A DNA stretch of 24,201 bases from a virus. A program made the translations under genes and the position numbers. Positions within the stretch are counted from its first letter, which is position 1; the number at the start of each line of letters is the position of its first letter. Below are positions 7,133 to 12,986 of this stretch, piece by piece. Location of the stretch: the IMG/VR virus record IMGVR_UViG_3300009159_000311, positions 1 to 24,201 of that record. One strand, given 5' to 3'. The notes under the pieces are model-generated. The model was not told the origin of the DNA, did no database searches, and was given only the letters and a program-made list of their open reading frames with translations.

Positions 7133-8787
7133 GCATCAACCTATCGGCACTGATGAAGCAGCGGTACGACACCGCTGCAAACTGGACAGCTCAGAACCCA
7201 ACGCTACTGTCGGGCGAGATCGGCATTGAGTCGGACACTAAGAAGTGGAAGGTCGGCACCGGGTCCACCGCCTGGACCAGCCTGACGTACGCGATCGGCG
7301 GCACCTACCCGATCGTCAATGCAGACATTGCAGCGGGTGCTGCGATCGCCTACAGCAAGCTGGCCACGCTTAGCAGCGGGAACATCGTCCTTGGCAGCGC
7401 CGCTAACGTAGCGACCAGCACGGCAGTTACAGGTGATGTAACCATCAGTAGCACGGGTGTAACTGCGATTGCATCTGGTGTGATCGTCAATGCAGACATC
7501 AACGCATCTGCTGCTATCGTTGACACCAAACTAGCCACTATTGCCACGGCAGGTAAGGTCAGCAATAGTGCAACTACTGCAACCAATGCTAACACTGCGT
7601 CGGCAATAGTTGCCAGGGATGCAAGTGGTAACTTCAGTGCTGGAACGATTACGGCAGCACTAACAGGCACAGCATCCGGCAACCTAGTGAGCGGTGGAGC
7701 ACTCGGCACACCATCTAGTGGCACGCTAACTAACTGTACATTCCCAACACTTAACCAAAACACTACTGGCAACGCAGCCACCGTTACCACCAACGCCAAC
7801 CTAACCGGTGATGTTACCAGCGTTGGCAATGCTACCGCTATTGCTGCTGGGGTAATTGTTGATGCAGACGTGAATGCAAGTGCGGCAATTGTTGACACCA
7901 AGCTGGCCACCATCGCAACAGCAGGTAAGGTCAGCAACTCAGCCACCACAGCCGCCAGCGCCAACACGGCAAGCGCGATCGTAGCGCGTGATGCGTCTGG
8001 TAACTTCACCGCAGGCACCATCACCGCAGCACTGACTGGAGCGGCATCTGCTAACGTGCTGAAGGCTGGCGACACCATGACCGGCGTCCTAGCCGTCACA
8101 GCAGGCACCGCAGCACTGCCGGGCATTGCCGTATCAGGTGACCTCAACACCGGCATCTACAGCCCTGGCGCTGACCAGATTGGGATTAGCACTGGCGGCA
8201 CCTCACGCATCGTCGTTGATGCAAGCGGTAATGTCAACATCGACAGTGGCACGTTCTACGTTGATGGCGCAATTATTTTCACTGCTTCAAGTGGGTCCGT
8301 AACGCTAAGCAATACCGATACAGCCTTGCTTCCCGATGGCGGTTTTGGTCAATATCTTCGGATGGGCAATACTTATGGAAGCGGCAAAACTTATATTACA
8401 TTCACATACAACGGAACCCAAATTGGACTTATTAGCGCAAACTCAACTTCATCAGTCTCTTACTCGACATCTTCCGACTACCGACTCAAGGAGAATGTAA
8501 GGCCAATCACCGGAGCCGCTGCTCGGATCCTGCAACTAAAGCCCAGCCGCTTCAACTTTATTCCCGATCCTGACCAGACAGTTGACGGCTTCCTCGCCCA
8601 CGAAGTTCAAGCCGTTGTCCCCGAGGCTATCCACGGCGAAAAGGATGCCGTTGATGCTGACGGGAATCCCGTCATGCAAGGCATCGACCAATCCAAGCTG
8701 GTGCCACTGCTGACGGCTGCGTTGCAGGAAGCCATCGCCAAGATCGAAGCCTTGGAGACTCGGCTATCCGCCCTGGAAGCAGCGTAG
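7129..8787 (+). CDS. Tail fibre with C-terminal S74 self-cleaving chaperone domain
   Basis: This 552-aa fibre has three visible parts. Residues about 1-55 hold the phage N-terminal module LLSGEIGIESDTKKWKVGTGSTAW, typical of fibre attachment ends. Residues 56-330 are low-complexity Ala/Thr/Val beta-repeat shaft including two 66-aa copies (118-183 and 242-307). The C-terminus carries the peptidase S74 intramolecular chaperone: SDYRLKENVRPI at 449-460, FNFIPD, and VDGFLAHEVQAVVPEAIHG. By family knowledge the Ser/Lys pair five residues apart (S449 and K454 here) cuts before the serine after trimerisation, releasing a chaperone of about 104 aa that ends in a coiled coil (IAKIEALETRLSALEA). It is the likely host-range determinant. 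The start has AGGAG and overlaps the previous stop by ATGA. Confidence 0.92.
   Translation: MSINLSALMKQRYDTAANWTAQNPTLLSGEIGIESDTKKWKVGTGSTAWTSLTYAIGGTYPIVNADIAAGAAIAYSKLATLSSGNIVLGSAANVATSTAVTGDVTISSTGVTAIASGVIVNADINASAAIVDTKLATIATAGKVSNSATTATNANTASAIVARDASGNFSAGTITAALTGTASGNLVSGGALGTPSSGTLTNCTFPTLNQNTTGNAATVTTNANLTGDVTSVGNATAIAAGVIVDADVNASAAIVDTKLATIATAGKVSNSATTAASANTASAIVARDASGNFTAGTITAALTGAASANVLKAGDTMTGVLAVTAGTAALPGIAVSGDLNTGIYSPGADQIGISTGGTSRIVVDASGNVNIDSGTFYVDGAIIFTASSGSVTLSNTDTALLPDGGFGQYLRMGNTYGSGKTYITFTYNGTQIGLISANSTSSVSYSTSSDYRLKENVRPITGAAARILQLKPSRFNFIPDPDQTVDGFLAHEVQAVVPEAIHGEKDAVDADGNPVMQGIDQSKLVPLLTAALQEAIAKIEALETRLSALEAA
7480..7677 (+). repeat. Fibre shaft repeat, copy 1
   Basis: Codes for 66 aa beginning VIVNADINASAAIVDTKLAT and ending TAALTGTAS. 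By my codon-by-codon reading it matches copy 2 (7852-8049) at 60 of 66 residues, while 46 of 66 codons differ. Confidence 0.9.
7852..8049 (+). repeat. Fibre shaft repeat, copy 2
   Basis: Codes for 66 aa beginning VIVDADVNASAAIVDTKLAT and ending TAALTGAAS, 372 nt downstream of copy 1 and in the same frame. The protein is nearly identical to copy 1, but the codons are mostly different. Confidence 0.9.
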
Positions 8788-8819
8788 TCAACGCCACTAC
8801 TGTTTTTGTGCAATACAGG

Positions 8820-8860
8820 TTTGGCAGACATATTTTTTGTCAGTCAAACTTGTTTTTGAG
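8820..8860 (+). terminator. Probable intrinsic terminator after the tail operon
   Basis: TTTGGCAGACA at 8820-8830 pairs with TGTCAGTCAAA at 8838-8848 (nine Watson-Crick pairs, one G-U, one mismatch) around a 7-nt loop, followed by CTTGTTTTTG. It lies 33 nt after the fibre stop, where the tail operon should end. The whole gap 8788-8894 is AT-rich compared with its neighbours and may also hold a promoter for the next gene. Confidence 0.55.
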
Positions 8861-8894
8861 CAGTTAGAATTGCCAATATTACTACCACACCACC

Positions 8895-9191
8895 ATGACC
8901 ACCTACACCTGGGCTATCGCCAACCTCGAACGCCACACGGCTGACGGCATCGTCTACACCGTTCACTGGACCCTTGCCGCCGAAGATGGCACCTATGCCA
9001 GTTCTGCCTATGGCTCCATCGGCCTAGAGCAGCCTGAGGGCGACGTGATCCCATACGCTGACCTGACACCAGAGATCGTCATTGGCTGGGTGCAGGACAG
9101 GCTAGACGTGCTTGCGATTGAAACTGCACTACAAGCGCAACTGGATGAACAGGCGGCTCCTACTAAGGCGGCTGGTGTGCCGTGGGCGTAG
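8895..9191 (+). CDS. Small conserved phage protein (DUF7936-like)
   Basis: A 98-aa protein starting at ATG in the context CACCACCATGACC, with no Shine-Dalgarno. The sequence (TYTWAIANLERHTADGIVYTVHWTL..DGTYASSAYGSIGLE, then PYADLTPEIVIGWVQ and QLDEQAAPTKAAGVPWA) matches my memory of a small protein coded beside tail fibre genes in many phages. Its function is not known to me. Expression after the terminator-like hairpin and before the lysis genes suggests a virion-associated or late accessory role. No cysteine, signal peptide or membrane segment is visible. Confidence 0.75.
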   Translation: MTTYTWAIANLERHTADGIVYTVHWTLAAEDGTYASSAYGSIGLEQPEGDVIPYADLTPEIVIGWVQDRLDVLAIETALQAQLDEQAAPTKAAGVPWA

Positions 9192-9224
9192 AGCAGCTAA
9201 ACTGAGCTGACGCCACTGCGGACC

Positions 9225-9473
9225 ATGATCGAAGTCATTGCCGCACTGGTCGGCTCAGCGTTCACCGCCTTAGTCATGGCCACGGGTGGCGCCATCCGTG
9301 GCAATACCACCAACCGGGAGGTTGTCACCCGGCTCACGGTTGCCGTCGAAAACGTGGCCAGCAGGCTCGAGGAGCTTCACGTTGACATCCGCGCCGATCG
9401 CAAGGAGACCTTTGGCCGCCTCAACTCAGTCGAGCAGCGGGTGTCCAAGGTTGAAGCAAAGATGGCAGACTGA
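9225..9473 (+). CDS. Small membrane protein with coiled coil (holin/spanin-region candidate)
   Basis: An 82-aa protein with one N-terminal hydrophobic segment (VIAALVGSAFTALVMATGGA, about residues 3-22) and a long charged helical remainder (VVTRLTVAVENVASRLEELHVDIRADRKETFGRLNSVEQRVSKVEAKMAD) with heptad character. It would be anchored in the inner membrane with a coiled-coil tail; orientation cannot be read. Position next to another small membrane protein and opposite the lysin suggests a lysis accessory role, but the topology also fits any small membrane-bound scaffold. Start context GCGGACCATGATC, without a Shine-Dalgarno. Confidence 0.65.
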   Translation: MIEVIAALVGSAFTALVMATGGAIRGNTTNREVVTRLTVAVENVASRLEELHVDIRADRKETFGRLNSVEQRVSKVEAKMAD

Positions 9474-9493
9474 AGCGCAGCCATTGCAACGCC

Positions 9494-9682
9494 ATGACCG
9501 ATCGGATCGCTGAGTACGTCGCCGTTGTCATCGCCGTTCATGGCGCCGCGGTGGCGATCGTCAACCTCACCCCCACTCCCAAGGACGACGAAGCCCTGGG
9601 CCGTTACAGCCGGATGGCTGTCAAGCTCTACCGGGCCGTCGAGATCCTGGCTGGTGTCATCACCCCGCTGGTGAAACGCTGA
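9494..9682 (+). CDS. Holin-like small membrane protein (candidate)
   Basis: A 62-aa protein with a hydrophobic N-terminal half (IAEYVAVVIAVHGAAVAIVNL, residues 5-25), the linker TPTPKDDEALG, and a second moderately hydrophobic helix (YRAVEILAGVITPLV) ending in KR. Length, one or two membrane segments, the basic end and the location beside a lysin fit a holin. The NLTPTPKDDE segment recurs, as I recall, in small phage membrane proteins of this location. The last 23 nt overlap, tail to tail, the 3' end of the cysteine peptidase gene on the other strand. Confidence 0.6.
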   Translation: MTDRIAEYVAVVIAVHGAAVAIVNLTPTPKDDEALGRYSRMAVKLYRAVEILAGVITPLVKR

Positions 9683-10343
9683 GATACCAGCCGCCGGTTC
9701 CACCGGGCATCCACCTGGGGTTCCAGTTCTTGCGGCTGTAGATCACCCCAGCCCCTTTCGTGTTGGCCGTGTAGCCACCACCGGTCAGGTTGGCCTCCCC
9801 GTTGGGGTCGTTCTGGATCCAGGCCGCGGCCGTGTAGCCGATCACAACGGACCAGTGGCCACCGCCCGATGGGCCAGACACGGGTCCGTGATGCAGCCAG
9901 CCCACAGCCACAGGCCGGCCAGCATTGATCTCGGCCTCTAGCTTGGCAGGGCTGCCATCGGTGTGGAAGTTGGCCTTGAGGCCCAAGCTGCGCAGCGCCA
10001 GCAGCTGCGCCTGCGCGTCGGTGCTGTCGCCGTACTGATTGCGGATCGCGTTGTAGGCGTCATCATTCGCAACCTTGTTCCAGTGCATCGCGAGCATGGC
10101 GCAGCTCGAGCTGAAGCACTCCCGGTAGCCGGTGCCGGATTTGTTGTCGAGCTGGCTCTGCCACCGCACCGAGAGCGGGTTGCTGGTGGGTGATGGCTTG
10201 ACCGTAGGGGCCGCGCGATACAGCGCCGCGAAGTCTTCCATCTCCTTGGTGGTCAGTACCTGCTGCAGCGCGTTCCAAGCCGCCAGCTGATGCGGTTGCT
10301 CTTTGTAGTGCTTGGCGGCATCAGCCAGGCGAATGGTGGCCAT
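9660..10343 (-). CDS. C39-like papain-fold cysteine peptidase, probable endolysin
   Basis: This 227-aa protein has the papain-fold signature in order: GYRECFSSSCAMLAM (C76 as likely nucleophile), GGHWSVVIGYT (H163) and IQNDPNGE (N178/D179). The N-terminal 45 residues (IRLADAAKHYKEQPHQLAAWNALQ) form a helical module I associate with phage lysins of this type, joined by a Pro/Ser/Thr-rich linker. It probably cuts peptidoglycan peptides at the end of infection. No signal peptide is seen, so release would depend on a holin. It is coded against the tail/lysis direction and overlaps the end of the holin candidate by 23 nt. A Shine-Dalgarno-like AGGACC precedes the ATG. Confidence 0.75.
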   Translation of the reverse strand: MATIRLADAAKHYKEQPHQLAAWNALQQVLTTKEMEDFAALYRAAPTVKPSPTSNPLSVRWQSQLDNKSGTGYRECFSSSCAMLAMHWNKVANDDAYNAIRNQYGDSTDAQAQLLALRSLGLKANFHTDGSPAKLEAEINAGRPVAVGWLHHGPVSGPSGGGHWSVVIGYTAAAWIQNDPNGEANLTGGGYTANTKGAGVIYSRKNWNPRWMPGGTGGWYLSVSPAG

Positions 10344-10366
10344 CAGAGGGTCCTGTGATCTGAGCG

Positions 10367-10388
10367 ACCACCTAACTTTATCGGTGGT
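10367..10388. promoter_or_regulatory. Inverted repeat between divergent lysin and dCTP deaminase genes
   Basis: ACCACC (10367-10372) and GGTGGT (10383-10388) form a 6-bp inverted repeat around the 10-nt AT-rich centre TAACTTTATC. The whole divergent gap is only 59 bp (10344-10402), so a protein bound here could control both genes. The minus strand reads GATAAAG across the centre, a possible -10 for the lysin. Assignment as operator is inference. Confidence 0.35.
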
Positions 10389-10402
10389 TCACTGATCAGC
10401 TT

Positions 10403-10918
10403 GTGCCGCTTCCCGACTACGAGATCCATCACCTGTGCAGCAAGCACGCGATGGTGGTGCCATTTGATCCTGATCTGGTCAACCCGGCCAGCATCGACGT
10501 GCTGCTTGGTGATCGGCTGATGGTCGAGGTGGAGTACCGCCACGAGCTGGAGATCCTCGGTATCGCCCACTACACCCAGGCCGATCCCTACTGGCTGGCG
10601 CCGGGTGAGTTCTGCCTGGCGGAAACCCGCGAGATCTTCAACCTGCCGGATTTTCTGGTGGGGGTGTTTTTCCTGAAGAGCAGCAGAGCTAGGGAAGGGC
10701 TCGAGCACAGCCACGCAGGCCTGGCTGATCCAGGGTGGTATGGCAGTCGGTTGACCATGGAGCTCACCAACGCTCGGCGCTATCACTCGATCGCGATGTG
10801 GCCTGGCATGAAGATCGGCCAGATGGTCTTCCAGAAGATGGATGGCATCCCGGCCCGCACCTATGCGGTAACAGGTCGCTACAACATGGATGAGGCCGTC
10901 ACGGCAAGCAAGGGCTAA
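10403..10918 (+). CDS. dcd: dCTP deaminase
   Basis: A 171-aa protein of the dCTP deaminase/dUTPase superfamily. It deaminates dCTP to dUTP, feeding dTMP synthesis during phage DNA replication. Conserved blocks are visible in order: PASIDVLLGD (28-37), LAPGEFCLAET (65-75), FFLKSSRAREGL (89-100), AGLADPGWYGSRLTMELTN (105-123, with E120 at the catalytic glutamate position), GMKIGQMVF (135-143) and YAVTGRYNMDEAVTASKG at the end. The start is GTG 10403; the frame is closed by TAA at 10373 and no better start exists. It is the only + gene between the lysin and the accessory region, and its last 20 nt overlap a - strand gene tail to tail. Confidence 0.92.
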   Translation: MPLPDYEIHHLCSKHAMVVPFDPDLVNPASIDVLLGDRLMVEVEYRHELEILGIAHYTQADPYWLAPGEFCLAETREIFNLPDFLVGVFFLKSSRAREGLEHSHAGLADPGWYGSRLTMELTNARRYHSIAMWPGMKIGQMVFQKMDGIPARTYAVTGRYNMDEAVTASKG

Positions 10919-11087
10919 CCAGTCCGGTTTGGCGGTAGCGAATGACCTTGGCAGGCGCTTCGGCTGGATCATCCAACGGGATCATCCGGTAATTCTCAAC
11001 GCCGTGGCTTTCAGCCCAATGCTGCGCGGCGATGTGGGTCGGGAACGGGCCGACGTGCCATAGGCCAAGGTCAAGAATGTAGGTCAT
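10899..11087 (-). CDS. Hypothetical 62-aa protein
   Basis: Small protein (YILDLGLWHVGPFPTHIAAQHWAESHGVENYRMIPLDDPAEA) ending in a basic stretch. GPFPTHIAAQHWAESHG looks like a small alpha/beta fold seen in short phage proteins of unknown function. Its ATG overlaps the stop of the upstream acidic gene by ATGA, so the two are translated together. The 3' end overlaps dcd by 20 nt. It is the last gene of the 11423-to-10899 unit. Confidence 0.65.
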   Translation of the reverse strand: MTYILDLGLWHVGPFPTHIAAQHWAESHGVENYRMIPLDDPAEAPAKVIRYRQTGLVSPCLP

Positions 11088-11215
11088 TTCATGGATGGGT
11101 TGCGTTCGGCAGCCGTCATGCTCGGGTGGTCGCGGTCGTCGTCGTCTTCATCATCCTCGTCCTCGGGGATGTGGTCGTATTCGGGATTGACGGTGCCAGA
11201 ATTAAAATCAAACAT
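11084..11215 (-). CDS. Highly acidic 43-aa protein
   Basis: A 43-aa gene embedded by overlaps on both sides: its ATG lies in the end of the upstream gene (8-nt overlap ATGTTTGA) and its TGA overlaps the downstream ATG (ATGA). The protein begins MFDFNSGTVNPEYDHI and has the run PEDEDDEDDDD (residues 17-27); 15 of 43 residues are Asp or Glu. The run is coded by near-trinucleotide repeats. I know of no family. The strong acidity would fit a DNA mimic or a partner of a basic protein (speculation). Translational coupling on both sides supports a real gene. Confidence 0.65.
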   Translation of the reverse strand: MFDFNSGTVNPEYDHIPEDEDDEDDDDRDHPSMTAAERNPSMK

Positions 11216-11423
11216 GGTGCGATTCAAAGTCCAAAATGAACGATTCAACGCGCTCGTTCATGGCCTCAAAGTCGGAGGGTAGTTGGTTGCCATTGTGATC
11301 GTATTCACTCCAGCTCAAATGGAGCATTGCTTTGAGTTCTCCCTTGGCTCTTTCCCATGCCATGAGCTGCATGGATTTTGCCAAGTCTCGATTTCGGATG
11401 TCTGCCATGTCAATCAAAGGCAT
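11208..11423 (-). CDS. Hypothetical 71-aa protein
   Basis: Helical, charged protein (DMADIRNRDLAKSMQLMAWERAKGELKAMLHLSWSEYDHNGNQLPSDFEAMNERVESFILDFE). A second in-frame ATG at 11408 (MADIRNRD) is an equally possible start, and neither has a good Shine-Dalgarno. It is the first gene of a three-gene coupled unit (71, 43 and 62 aa). The unit begins just after a terminator-like hairpin, so it may be expressed by read-through or by its own weak promoter. No known domain is recognised. Confidence 0.65.
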   Translation of the reverse strand: MPLIDMADIRNRDLAKSMQLMAWERAKGELKAMLHLSWSEYDHNGNQLPSDFEAMNERVESFILDFESHHV

Positions 11424-11439
11424 TGGGGCGATGAGATAA

Positions 11440-11468
11440 ATGAAATAAAGCCCCGCCGAAACGGGGCT
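11440..11468 (-). terminator. Intrinsic terminator (- strand)
   Basis: On the minus strand AGCCCCG-TTTCGG-CGGGGCT makes a 7-bp GC-rich hairpin (plus positions 11468 down to 11449) followed by TTATTTCATTT. It lies 7 nt after the stop of the 55-aa gene at 11476. Confidence 0.75.
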
Positions 11469-11475
11469 GGCGCAA

Positions 11476-11643
11476 TCAGCGGATGTGGTAGTTGCCGTTG
11501 GCCCAGCTGATCAGCTCCTGCTCGGTCATGGCCCGCTGAGGAGCGCCGGTTCCAAAAGCAAAAAACTGGCGGCCTTGAGCGTCGGCGGGAACGGTGGCGA
11601 CGTTCTTGCGGAGCTGGACTTGAGCGAGGGTGGTGAAGGTCAT
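11476..11643 (-). CDS. Hypothetical 55-aa protein
   Basis: The frame is open further upstream, but ATG 11643 is chosen because it lies about 40 nt after a promoter element (-10 at 11684-11689) and has the CACACC...CATGACC context shared with two other starts. The product is MTFTTLAQVQLRKNV...FFAFGTGAPQRAMTEQELISWANGNYHIR, without a recognised domain; the TEQELISWANGN end looks helical. It is a single-gene unit bounded by promoter element A upstream and a hairpin terminator downstream. Confidence 0.65.
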   Translation of the reverse strand: MTFTTLAQVQLRKNVATVPADAQGRQFFAFGTGAPQRAMTEQELISWANGNYHIR

Positions 11644-11683
11644 GTTTTGGTGTGAGTGGTGAGCCTCTCGGCCCGATGAAAGA

Positions 11684-11743
11684 ACTATACACCACCGGCA
11701 GCGCATGATTGGGCACCGGGTCGGCCAGTTAACGGTCTGTAAC
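11684..11743 (-). promoter_or_regulatory. Promoter/operator element, copy A
   Basis: Minus strand: -10 TATAGT (plus 11684-11689) directly after the 18-nt block TGCGCTGCCGGTGGTGTA (11688-11705), with the dyad GTTACAGACCGTTAAC (11728-11743) further upstream. The 18-nt block is identical in copy B (12092-12109), with the -10 in the same place. No canonical -35 is seen, which suggests an activated promoter. Confidence 0.65.
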
Positions 11744-11759
11744 AATCGGCGGGTTGCAA

Positions 11760-11777
11760 GGGCCGCCGAAGCGGCCC
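11760..11777 (-). terminator. UUCG tetraloop hairpin after the 64-aa gene
   Basis: Minus strand GGGCCGC-TTCG-GCGGCCC, a perfect 7-bp stem with the very stable C(UUCG)G loop, 8 nt after the stop at 11786. The following bases (TTGCAACCC) are not T-rich, so it may be a transcript-end stabiliser or a weak terminator. Confidence 0.6.
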
Positions 11778-11785
11778 GGTGAGGG

Positions 11786-11980
11786 TCAGGCGGCGACCCA
11801 GCCCTGCTTTAGCAGTTTGCGGTAGTTGAAGTAACGTGCTTCATGTGGCGGAGGATCAGACGGCAGCCAGTTAGCTTGCGTGTCGGACCACTCGCGCCAG
11901 CAACCGGCGGCCCATGCCCAGCAACGGAAGTCGAGTTCAGCGTAATCAAGATGTGGACGTGTCACGGATGCGCTGGTCAT
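11786..11980 (-). CDS. Hypothetical 64-aa Trp-rich protein
   Basis: Small protein with many aromatics (FRCWAWAAGCWREWSDTQANWLPSDPPPHEARYFNYRKLLKQGWVAA) and no recognised domain. The start ATG 11980 has the context CACACCGAGAGCCATGACC and overlaps the stop of a 28-aa reading frame (ATGA). It lies in the unit driven by promoter element B and is followed by a UUCG hairpin. The tryptophan-rich centre and two cysteines could form a small binding module, but no function can be assigned. Confidence 0.6.
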   Translation of the reverse strand: MTSASVTRPHLDYAELDFRCWAWAAGCWREWSDTQANWLPSDPPPHEARYFNYRKLLKQGWVAA

Positions 11981-12063
11981 GGCTCTCGGTGTGGGGTGGA
12001 TTGCCAGATTGGGTGCGGCTCTGGCGGCCCGGTGATTTGCTTGGTGAGGGTGAAGGTAATCAT
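11977..12063 (-). CDS. Possible 28-aa leader peptide
   Basis: ATG 12063 opens MITFTLTKQITGPPEPHPIW..., ending at TGA 11977-11979, which overlaps the next ATG by ATGA. It begins about 25 nt after the -10 of promoter element B and fills the otherwise long leader. It could be a coupled small protein or a leader peptide that admits ribosomes to the 64-aa gene. Evidence is limited to position and coupling. Confidence 0.4.
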   Translation of the reverse strand: MITFTLTKQITGPPEPHPIWQSTPHREP

Positions 12064-12087
12064 CGGTCGGTGGCGGTTGATGTGTAA

Positions 12088-12138
12088 ATCCTACACCACC
12101 GGCAGCGCACCCCCCCTTCCCCGTTCACAATCCGTAAC
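12088..12138 (-). promoter_or_regulatory. Promoter/operator element, copy B
   Basis: Minus strand -10 TAGGAT (plus 12088-12093) adjoining the 18-nt block identical to copy A (12092-12109), with the upstream dyad GTTACGGATTGTGAAC (12123-12138). The block-to-dyad distance is 9 nt shorter than in copy A, close to one helical turn. A C7 run (12110-12116) lies between the two parts. Confidence 0.65.
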
Positions 12139-12191
12139 ACTCCAGCCGATCAGGTCGCGTCCGTTACCCTTGGCCTAGCGGCGGTCATCCC

Positions 12192-12377
12192 ATGCAGGCT
12201 TTCCTGATCGAGATCACCGCAAAAGTGATCTACCGCTCCGATACCGAACCAGACGAGCTGCCGGCTGATCTTTACAGCCGCATCACAGAGCACATCGGCA
12301 ACGACGACGACATCCTCGAGCTTTCAGTCGAGGCCTTGCCCCTGCCGCTCGATCTCGGTGGAAAAAGCACACATTGA
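12192..12377 (+). CDS. Hypothetical 61-aa acidic protein
   Basis: A short + strand gene upstream of the HNH nuclease and overlapping it by 20 nt. The protein (QAFLIEITAKVIYRSDTEPDELPADLYSRITEHIGNDDDILELSVEALPL) alternates strands and helices and is acidic. Upstream lies GTTACCCTTGGC, a sequence partly shared with the region before the gene at 23445, and the divergent promoter element B is within 60 bp. No family recognised. Confidence 0.6.
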   Translation: MQAFLIEITAKVIYRSDTEPDELPADLYSRITEHIGNDDDILELSVEALPLPLDLGGKSTH

Positions 12378-12663
12378 CGGCACCCGCCTGGTCACCCGGC
12401 GATCAGCCCGTGATCAGATCCACCTCGCCTGGAACTACGAGTGTGCCTACTGCGGCGATCCGCTCGGTCGCAGCCCCACCCTCGATCACGTCGTGCCCAA
12501 GGTGTTCGGCGGCCTCACCGTCCGCGAAAACCTAGTCAGTTGCTGCCTCATGTGCAACAGCCAGAAAGGTCACAAGCCATGGGTTGACTGGTATCGCGCG
12601 CAGCCGTTCTGGTCATCCCTTGGCGAGTGGGCAATCGTGCGCTGGATGGCAGGTGAGTCCTAG
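12358..12663 (+). CDS. HNH endonuclease
   Basis: A 101-aa HNH protein from GTG 12358. The motif is complete: a zinc pair C29-x2-C32 (CAYCGD), the core DH at 43-44 (TLDHVVPKVFGG), N58 (RENLVSCC) and the second zinc pair C63-x2-C66 followed by N67 (LMCNSQKGHK). Such proteins nick or cut DNA and serve as packaging-linked nucleases or free-standing homing endonucleases. This one is small, far from any terminase gene, and sits with one small gene as a + strand insertion inside a - strand block, which suits a mobile or homing element (inference). Its stop codon shares the tetramer CTAG with the stop of the opposite gene. Confidence 0.88.
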   Translation: MEKAHIDGTRLVTRRSARDQIHLAWNYECAYCGDPLGRSPTLDHVVPKVFGGLTVRENLVSCCLMCNSQKGHKPWVDWYRAQPFWSSLGEWAIVRWMAGES

Positions 12664-12986
12664 CGGTCGGCCACGAACAGCTCACAGCGTGCCGCAAACC
12701 GGCCGCCGCTTTGCCGCGCTTCGGGGAAATCAAAACCGCATCCCTTGCGCGTTGCCTCCCATTGAATGCAGTCCCAGCACATGCGCGGCGCATCGTCAGG
12801 CCGGATCTTGGCACGTGCCATCTGGTAGATCGACTGCGCGCGCAGCATCGCATCCTGCAGCCGGATGGCGCCTGTGTCGGCCTCGACCTGGTGCTCAGGC
12901 TTCGGGCCAAGTACCACCCGGGCGCGCCAGGTACGGTCGGCCCGATCGCAGAAGAGAAGCAACCGGCCGCCGTACAGGCTGATCAT
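12660..12986 (-). CDS. Hypothetical 108-aa protein with four-cysteine zinc-like motif
   Basis: The C-terminal half carries C70-x2-C73-x9-C83-x17-C101 (RMCWDCIQWEATRKGCGFDFPEA...GRFAARCELF), a probable structural zinc site. The N-terminal half (ISLYGGRLLLFCDRADRTWRARVVL) is a beta hairpin-like region. I recall similar small proteins with this Cys pattern in phages but no function. Its ATG overlaps the upstream stop by ATGA, making it the last gene of the long - strand small-gene operon. Confidence 0.75.
   Translation of the reverse strand: MISLYGGRLLLFCDRADRTWRARVVLGPKPEHQVEADTGAIRLQDAMLRAQSIYQMARAKIRPDDAPRMCWDCIQWEATRKGCGFDFPEARQSGGRFAARCELFVADR

Noticed and set aside
7350-8156. 268-aa open frame on the - strand opposite the fibre gene
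   Set aside because: It is an antisense shadow of the Ala/Thr/Val repeat region; its composition (A/V/L/P-rich) mirrors the fibre codons and no start signal or domain is seen.
10343-10972. 209-aa - strand open frame opposite dCTP deaminase
   Set aside because: dCTP deaminase motifs on the + strand are complete; the - frame is a shadow.
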